DNA from: JAPLJU01 sp036725345 | GTDB lineage: Bacteria; Desulfobacterota; Syntrophia; Syntrophales; UBA2192 | Length of the DNA: 64,000 nucleotides | Direction: 5' to 3' | NCBI GenBank assembly: GCA_036725345.1 | Contig: DAIMEJ010000008.1 | Location: forward strand, 62,001 to 126,000 | Shown: positions 59,850-64,000 of the stretch, in pieces | How positions within the stretch are numbered: the first letter of the stretch is position 1 | Layout of the letters: every line of letters begins with the position of its first letter | Made by a program: the position numbers and the translations under genes | The notes under the pieces: model-generated | What the model saw: only the letters and a program-made list of their open reading frames with translations | What the model was told of the DNA's origin: nothing | The model's database searches: none

Positions 59850-61037
59850 ATGGCGACAGAGTATGATTACTGGAAAATTTTCCCGAGAATGCCGAAAAAA
59901 GTAACCATCGGGGACATTACCATCCGCGACGGTTTTCAGCACGAGGAAAAGACCATCTCTACGGCGGCCAAGATATTCTATGGCCAGGAAATGATCCTTG
60001 CCGGATGCAGGGAGCTCGAGGCCACCAACCTGGGCAATCCCGCGGGGATCCCCCAGTTCAGGGATGCCGAGGCGGTCATGACGGCCCTCCGCAGCGACGG
60101 ATTCAAGAAGCGCTGCGAACGTGCCGGGATCAATCTTGAAAAGGATGTCTGCCTGACGGCCGTGACGATCCGTGAGCCAGCCGTTGACTGGGCCATCGAG
60201 ATGAGGAAGAAGGGCATCGGCCCCGATCGTATCCTCATGATGGTTTCCACGGATCCCGAGCATCACTTCGCCAATTCCGGTACGACCCTGACCCAGTACT
60301 GGAAAGAAGCCGAACGGTGTATCAAGAAGGCCCGCGATGCCGGGATGAAGATGGTCGGCACCGTCAGCACCATCTGGGGAAGCCCCATCAGCGGCGCAAC
60401 CAAGCTCGAGGACGCCGTGGAGTTCACGAAGCGCTGGTTCCAGATCGGCGCCCATGACATCGAGCACGCCGACCACGACGGCTCGGCGAACGCCGCCGAC
60501 TGTTACCGGTACTTTTCGATGATCCTTGACGCCATGCCGCAGCCCGAGGCGCACCTGTGCCACCTGCACGAGACAAAGAGAATCGCCTCGTCCTCGATTC
60601 TGGCGGCGCTTCAGGCGGGCATCACCCGCTTCGAGGCGACCCTGGGCGGTATGGGCGGACAGCCGGCCAACTTCCTCGACGACGTTCCCATCCGGGGGAC
60701 CGGCGAGTATTACTACAAGGATCACCGGTTCGTCGGCCTCATCACGATGGAGGACCTGCTGGTCCAGATCGACGAGCTGGGCATCGAGCACGGTTACGAC
60801 GTGGACCGCGTGCTCTGGCTCGGTTTGAGGATGGAGAAGACCGTCGGCCGCAGGCTTCGCTCCGAGGCCATCTACAACGGACGGACCGCCAAGGCCGGGA
60901 ATCCCCAGTTCGGCCGCCCCGGACTCGCCAAGCTGATCTCGAAACTCGGCGAGAAGCCCGGCCAGAGAGTCCCGCCGGACTGGTCCGAGAAGGCCGTTCT
61001 CCCCGAGCTCTGGGGACCGGCTGCCTGGAAGAAGTAA
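59850..61037 (+). CDS. DRE-TIM metallolyase-family protein (HMG-CoA lyase/carboxyltransferase-like)
   Basis: The 395-aa protein has GDITIRDGFQHEEKTISTAA (DRE-type metal/catalytic motif RDGxQ), ELEATNLGNP, EHADHDGSANAADCYRYFS and HLCHLHETKRIASSSILAAL with the HxH metal ligands. Similar to HMG-CoA lyase, isopropylmalate synthase and pyruvate-carboxyltransferase domains; the precise reaction is uncertain. AGGAGGACAAGG lies before ATG 59850. It is placed between enoyl-CoA hydratase and the biotin carrier, which favours a part in the same acyl-CoA pathway. Confidence 0.8.
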   Translation: MATEYDYWKIFPRMPKKVTIGDITIRDGFQHEEKTISTAAKIFYGQEMILAGCRELEATNLGNPAGIPQFRDAEAVMTALRSDGFKKRCERAGINLEKDVCLTAVTIREPAVDWAIEMRKKGIGPDRILMMVSTDPEHHFANSGTTLTQYWKEAERCIKKARDAGMKMVGTVSTIWGSPISGATKLEDAVEFTKRWFQIGAHDIEHADHDGSANAADCYRYFSMILDAMPQPEAHLCHLHETKRIASSSILAALQAGITRFEATLGGMGGQPANFLDDVPIRGTGEYYYKDHRFVGLITMEDLLVQIDELGIEHGYDVDRVLWLGLRMEKTVGRRLRSEAIYNGRTAKAGNPQFGRPGLAKLISKLGEKPGQRVPPDWSEKAVLPELWGPAAWKK

Positions 61038-61052
61038 CAGAGAACGGTTTTA

Positions 61053-61081
61053 GCAGGGGAAGGGTAGAAACCTTCCCCTGC
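61053..61081 (+). terminator. Hairpin after the DRE-TIM gene
   Basis: GCAGGGGAAGG-GTAGAAA-CCTTCCCCTGC, an 11-bp perfect stem followed by GGCTTTG. Probably an attenuator or processing site before the biotin-carrier gene. Confidence 0.6.
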
Positions 61082-61161
61082 GGCTTTGCACTCAGACGAC
61101 ACAGCGTGTTTCACGAAATGATCGTGCGTTGAAAGATTAATAAAGAGAGGAGGATGTTCAA

Positions 61162-61374
61162 ATGGCTGATGTAGTAGCCCCCATGCCCGGAACAATCACG
61201 GAAATTTTGGTCAGTGTCGGGGACAGCGTGAAGGCTGACGAAGAACTCGTCATCCTCGAGGCGATGAAAATGGAAAACCCGATTGTGGCCCCCGTTACAG
61301 GGAAGGTCAAGGAAATCAAGGTTGCCGAGCAGGACAAGGTCAACACGAATCAGGTCCTGGTTGTTCTGGAATAG
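61162..61374 (+). CDS. Biotin carboxyl carrier protein (70 aa)
   Basis: A single biotinyl domain: VVAPMPGTITEILVSVGDSV, the biotin-attachment EAMKMENPI with the modified Lys, and KVKEIKVAEQDKVNTNQVLV. It swings CO2 between a biotin carboxylase and the carboxyltransferase at 57.2 kb. Its very short length matches independent carriers of anaerobic decarboxylases and transcarboxylases. AGAGAGGAGGATGTTCAA precedes the ATG. Confidence 0.93.
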   Translation: MADVVAPMPGTITEILVSVGDSVKADEELVILEAMKMENPIVAPVTGKVKEIKVAEQDKVNTNQVLVVLE

Positions 61375-61396
61375 GATGGCATTGCGCAATCCATTG

Positions 61397-61440
61397 GATG
61401 CCGGACCGATCTGTCATGGATTGGCCCGGCATTTATTTTC
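61397..61440 (+). terminator. Rho-independent-like terminator after the biotin carrier gene
   Basis: ATGCCGG (61398-61404) pairs with CCGGCAT (61426-61432), with further weak pairing in the loop; TTATTTTCTG follows. Confidence 0.65.
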
Positions 61441-61509
61441 TGTTTGAACTCTGCCATGATCTGTGGGCAGGGACCTCTGCCCGTTCATAGGGTTCCCCGG
61501 GAGTCCTTT

Positions 61510-62421
61510 ATGAACATGAATCTGCCCCGCACGGTTTCCCTTCATGAAGTCGTTCTGCGTGACGGTATCCAAAACGAGAAAAACATCGTGCCCACGCAAG
61601 AGAAGCTTCGTGTGATCGGTCAACTCATTGAAGCCGGTGTGCACCGCATCGAAATCTCTTCCTTTGTCAATCCCAAGCTGGTGCCGCAGATGGCCGATGC
61701 CGAGGACCTCTGGCAGAGGATCGACCGCAGGAAGGACGTTTTGTACTCCGCCCTTGTCCTGAGCGAGCGGGGCCTGGACCGGGCGCTGGCGTGCAGGGTG
61801 CCTCACGTCGGGATCTTCGTGTCGGCCAGCGAGACGCACAGCCGGAAGAACAGCAACCGCTCCGTGGAAGAGGCTCTGAAGGAATCGCTCATGCTGATCC
61901 GGAAAGCCCGTCTATCGGGTACCGAGGTCAGGGCCGGTGTCATGAATGCCTTCGGTTGCGCCTATGAAGGAAGGGTTCCGGTTCGGCAGGTCTTGAAATT
62001 GGTTGAACAATTTCTCGAAGCCGATCCCGAAGAAATATGCCTTGCCGACTCATCGGGGCTGGGAAATCCCCGTCAGATGAAGGAGATTATCTCCCGGGTC
62101 AGGGGCCTCGCGGGAGGCAGGGCGATGTCCCTCCACCTCCACAACACGAGGGGGCAGGGGATGGCGAATCTCTGGGCCGCCCTGGAAGAGGGGATCACGA
62201 TTTTCGACACATCCCTCGGGGGGCTCGGAGGCTGCCCTTTCATTGTCGGGGCCCGGGGGAACATCGCGACGGAAGACACGGTCAGCATGCTGCACGATGC
62301 GGGCGTGGATACCGGGATTGATCTCGGAAAACTGATCGATGTGAGTCTGGGCTTCGAGAAACACATGGGCCAGGTTTTCCCGGCGGCCGTCTCCCACCTG
62401 AAAGGTGCCCGCGGCTGCTGA
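61510..62421 (+). CDS. Hydroxymethylglutaryl-CoA lyase family protein
   Basis: The 303-aa enzyme shows LHEVVLRDGIQNEKNIVPTQ, VHRIEISSFVNPKLVPQMAD, AYEGRVPVRQVLKLVEQF, the metal ligands LHLHNTRGQG and the family signature GLGGCPFIVGARGNIATEDT with the catalytic Cys. It cleaves HMG-CoA to acetyl-CoA and acetoacetate, the last step of leucine degradation. ATG 61510 is preferred because it begins the conserved domain; the frame is open from 61444. Together with the upstream genes this suggests an isovalerate/leucine pathway. Confidence 0.92.
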   Translation: MNMNLPRTVSLHEVVLRDGIQNEKNIVPTQEKLRVIGQLIEAGVHRIEISSFVNPKLVPQMADAEDLWQRIDRRKDVLYSALVLSERGLDRALACRVPHVGIFVSASETHSRKNSNRSVEEALKESLMLIRKARLSGTEVRAGVMNAFGCAYEGRVPVRQVLKLVEQFLEADPEEICLADSSGLGNPRQMKEIISRVRGLAGGRAMSLHLHNTRGQGMANLWAALEEGITIFDTSLGGLGGCPFIVGARGNIATEDTVSMLHDAGVDTGIDLGKLIDVSLGFEKHMGQVFPAAVSHLKGARGC

Positions 62422-62446
62422 ATTGTCCGTCCGTAAGGGGTCGTCC

Positions 62447-63988
62447 ATGGCCAGAGCGGATTCAGCTCCCGTCAAAAAGTGCGCATCGGCGCTTTTTGCC
62501 CTTCTGGTTTGTCTCTCGATCCTTTCCTGCACGTCCTTCTACTTCCAGACCCTACAGCCCCCTTCTGAAAAAATCAAACTCTCCGGCCTCGGCGATCTCT
62601 CCTGGCGCGAACAGTGGGCGGGCATCGTGTTCAACGGCGAGAAAGTTGGTTTCACCTTTCTTAAGATGATGCCGCTCGATGAGCGGGATCTTTTTCTCAT
62701 CAGCTCCGAAGCCCACATGCGTCTCCGGTTTCTCGGTGTGGAGAAGAGACTCGCTCTCCGAAGCGCGGACCGGGTCCGAAATGACCTGCAGCTTGTGTCC
62801 TTCCGGTATGATATGGAGGTGGATGGAAAGACGCTGCTTCTGGAAGGCGAAAACAGAGAAGGAAGGCTGGAGGCGGTCCGGCAGACAAACGGGGAGAGGA
62901 AAACAATCGTGAAAGAAGTGGGCCAGCCCCTTTACCCCGCGAGCGCCGTCAATTTCTATCCTTTCATAGCGGGGATCGCTGTCGGGTCGAAATATCGCTA
63001 CGACGTTTTCGATCCCCAGGCGCAGGCCATCACGGAGGTGCTGCAGTCCGTCGATGCCTTTGAGAACAGTCCGAAGCTTCTCATCGAACCCTCCTTCAAA
63101 GTGGAGACTTCCATGCTCGGTCAGGCGGTCACGAGCTGGATCAGCCCCGCCGGTGAAACGATCTTCGAGCTCGCCATGGGCGGGGCTCTCATCACCTACA
63201 AGGAAGACGAGAACCGGGCGAGGCAGTTTCTGTACGAAGCCAGCATGAACAAAAAGGACCTGATCCTCGACTTCAGCCTTGTGAGGACGGACCGGACCCT
63301 TTCCTGCCCGAGGCAGGCCAGTTACCTGAAGATCGCCCTGGAAGGCGTTGCAGGGCAACTGCCGCTCCTGGAGGGGCCCGGTCAAGCCGTCACCGAGACG
63401 AACGAGTCAGGTAGACCCGTCGCTCTTTACGTGCTCGGGGGTAATGAGGGCCCGGATCCCCCGAGGCTTGCGGGGGCATTCAACATCGCGGATCGTTACA
63501 TTTATTTGGCCGCTACGGATCACATTGAAAGTGACCATCCGGAGATTGTCCGGGAGGCGCGTGCAATCGTGATTGGCGCCCCGTCGGATCTCGACAAAAT
63601 CAGGCGTCTCGCGAAGTGGGTCTCGCTGGAGGTCAGGGACGAGGTGGTGGACAGCTTCTCGGCTCTCGAGGTCCTTCACACAAAGAAAGGGGAATGCCAG
63701 GCACACACGCTTCTGTACGCGGCACTGGCCCGCGCATCGGGGATCCCGACCCGACTGGCCGGGGGGCTTGTTTACCTGGAGGGTACGGGGTTTCTCTATC
63801 ACGCCTGGGCGGAGAGCTACGCCGATGGCTGGATTGCCGTGGACCCCACCTTTGACCAGGTCGGCATCGATGCCACCCATATCAAACTCGCAGAGGGGCC
63901 CTCCTGGATATCGATGATGGGTATCGGGAAGGTCGTGGGTCAGGTGAGGGCCGGTGTTCTGGATTACAGGGCGCTATGTCGTGATTGA
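62447..63988 (+). CDS. Transglutaminase-like lipoprotein
   Basis: The 513-aa protein has a signal and lipobox (LVCLSILSC) and a C-terminal transglutaminase-core domain with the Cys-His-Asp set: KKGECQAHTLLYAALARASG, FLYHAWAESYADGWIAVDPT. The N-terminal 330 residues form beta-rich sequence without a known domain. Such proteins are thought to be peptidases or cross-linkers in the envelope. ATG 62447 is preferred over 62405, which would begin inside the previous gene's tail. It ends 12 bp before the window edge. Confidence 0.85.
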   Translation: MARADSAPVKKCASALFALLVCLSILSCTSFYFQTLQPPSEKIKLSGLGDLSWREQWAGIVFNGEKVGFTFLKMMPLDERDLFLISSEAHMRLRFLGVEKRLALRSADRVRNDLQLVSFRYDMEVDGKTLLLEGENREGRLEAVRQTNGERKTIVKEVGQPLYPASAVNFYPFIAGIAVGSKYRYDVFDPQAQAITEVLQSVDAFENSPKLLIEPSFKVETSMLGQAVTSWISPAGETIFELAMGGALITYKEDENRARQFLYEASMNKKDLILDFSLVRTDRTLSCPRQASYLKIALEGVAGQLPLLEGPGQAVTETNESGRPVALYVLGGNEGPDPPRLAGAFNIADRYIYLAATDHIESDHPEIVREARAIVIGAPSDLDKIRRLAKWVSLEVRDEVVDSFSALEVLHTKKGECQAHTLLYAALARASGIPTRLAGGLVYLEGTGFLYHAWAESYADGWIAVDPTFDQVGIDATHIKLAEGPSWISMMGIGKVVGQVRAGVLDYRALCRD

Positions 63989-64000
63989 ACCCGCTGCCGC

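Overview
The window looks like a chromosomal piece of an anaerobic deltaproteobacterium (Desulfobacterota), most likely close to the syntrophic orders (Syntrophales/Syntrophobacterales-like). This is an inference. It rests on the queA-tgt-yajC-secD-secF block, many acyl-CoA enzymes, multihaem cytochromes, rubrerythrin and a large selenium cluster with UGA-encoded selenocysteine. GC is high through most of it, with a visibly AT-richer patch at about 19.5-22.5 kb.

Left part (0-19 kb): a small lipoprotein, rubrerythrin and a rhodanese whose active-site loop reads UGA-GCC-UGA (Sec-Ala-Sec). An outer-membrane electron conduit follows: a decahaem MtrA/DmsE-like cytochrome and an MtrB/PioB-like barrel, then a WG-repeat lipoprotein and a membrane-anchored cytochrome c. 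Next come a desulfoferrodoxin-like miniprotein, a cupredoxin beside a decayed second cupredoxin, UbiE/MenG, an FAD/Fe-S oxidoreductase overlapping an extended SDR, an RNase II/R-type nuclease, a LOG-family protein, an MFS exporter, AlkA, 6-phosphogluconate dehydrogenase and a broken zwf remnant.

Middle (19-35 kb): the AT-richer patch carries a PhaC-like hydrolase and a PUA/EVE-like protein. After tRNA-Thr come an alanine racemase with a long unknown C-terminal domain and two D-Ala-D-Ala ligase paralogues, separated by period-7 tandem repeats. Then a metallopeptidase, an FmdB zinc ribbon, a CoA-transferase/GNAT fusion, a histone-deacetylase-family enzyme, a class III CoA-transferase, an alpha/beta hydrolase, an MFS transporter and a P-loop protein.

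Selenium region (35.8-45.1 kb): on the minus strand yedE, a TusA-like carrier, DUF3343, a YjeF-C-like kinase, selD (itself a selenoprotein) and a Nudix hydrolase. Divergently come a LysR regulator, an arsenosugar-associated peroxidase-like protein, ArsS (probable selenoprotein reading past its apparent stop), threonine synthase and yedF. Three independent UGA readthroughs in one window make Sec decoding by this organism very likely.

Right part (45-64 kb): a stand-alone GMP-synthase-like ATP pyrophosphatase, a peptide-type binding lipoprotein, mazG-DUF2065-queA-tgt-yajC-secD-secF-DUF456-lepB on the minus strand, then an acyl-CoA carboxylase carboxyltransferase, enoyl-CoA hydratase, DRE-TIM lyase-like enzyme, biotin carrier and HMG-CoA lyase (a leucine/isovalerate-type set without a biotin carboxylase here), and a transglutaminase-like lipoprotein. 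Intergenic regions carry two families of non-coding repeats: REP-like inverted pairs and degenerate 7/8-bp tandem repeats, several arranged as inverted pairs.
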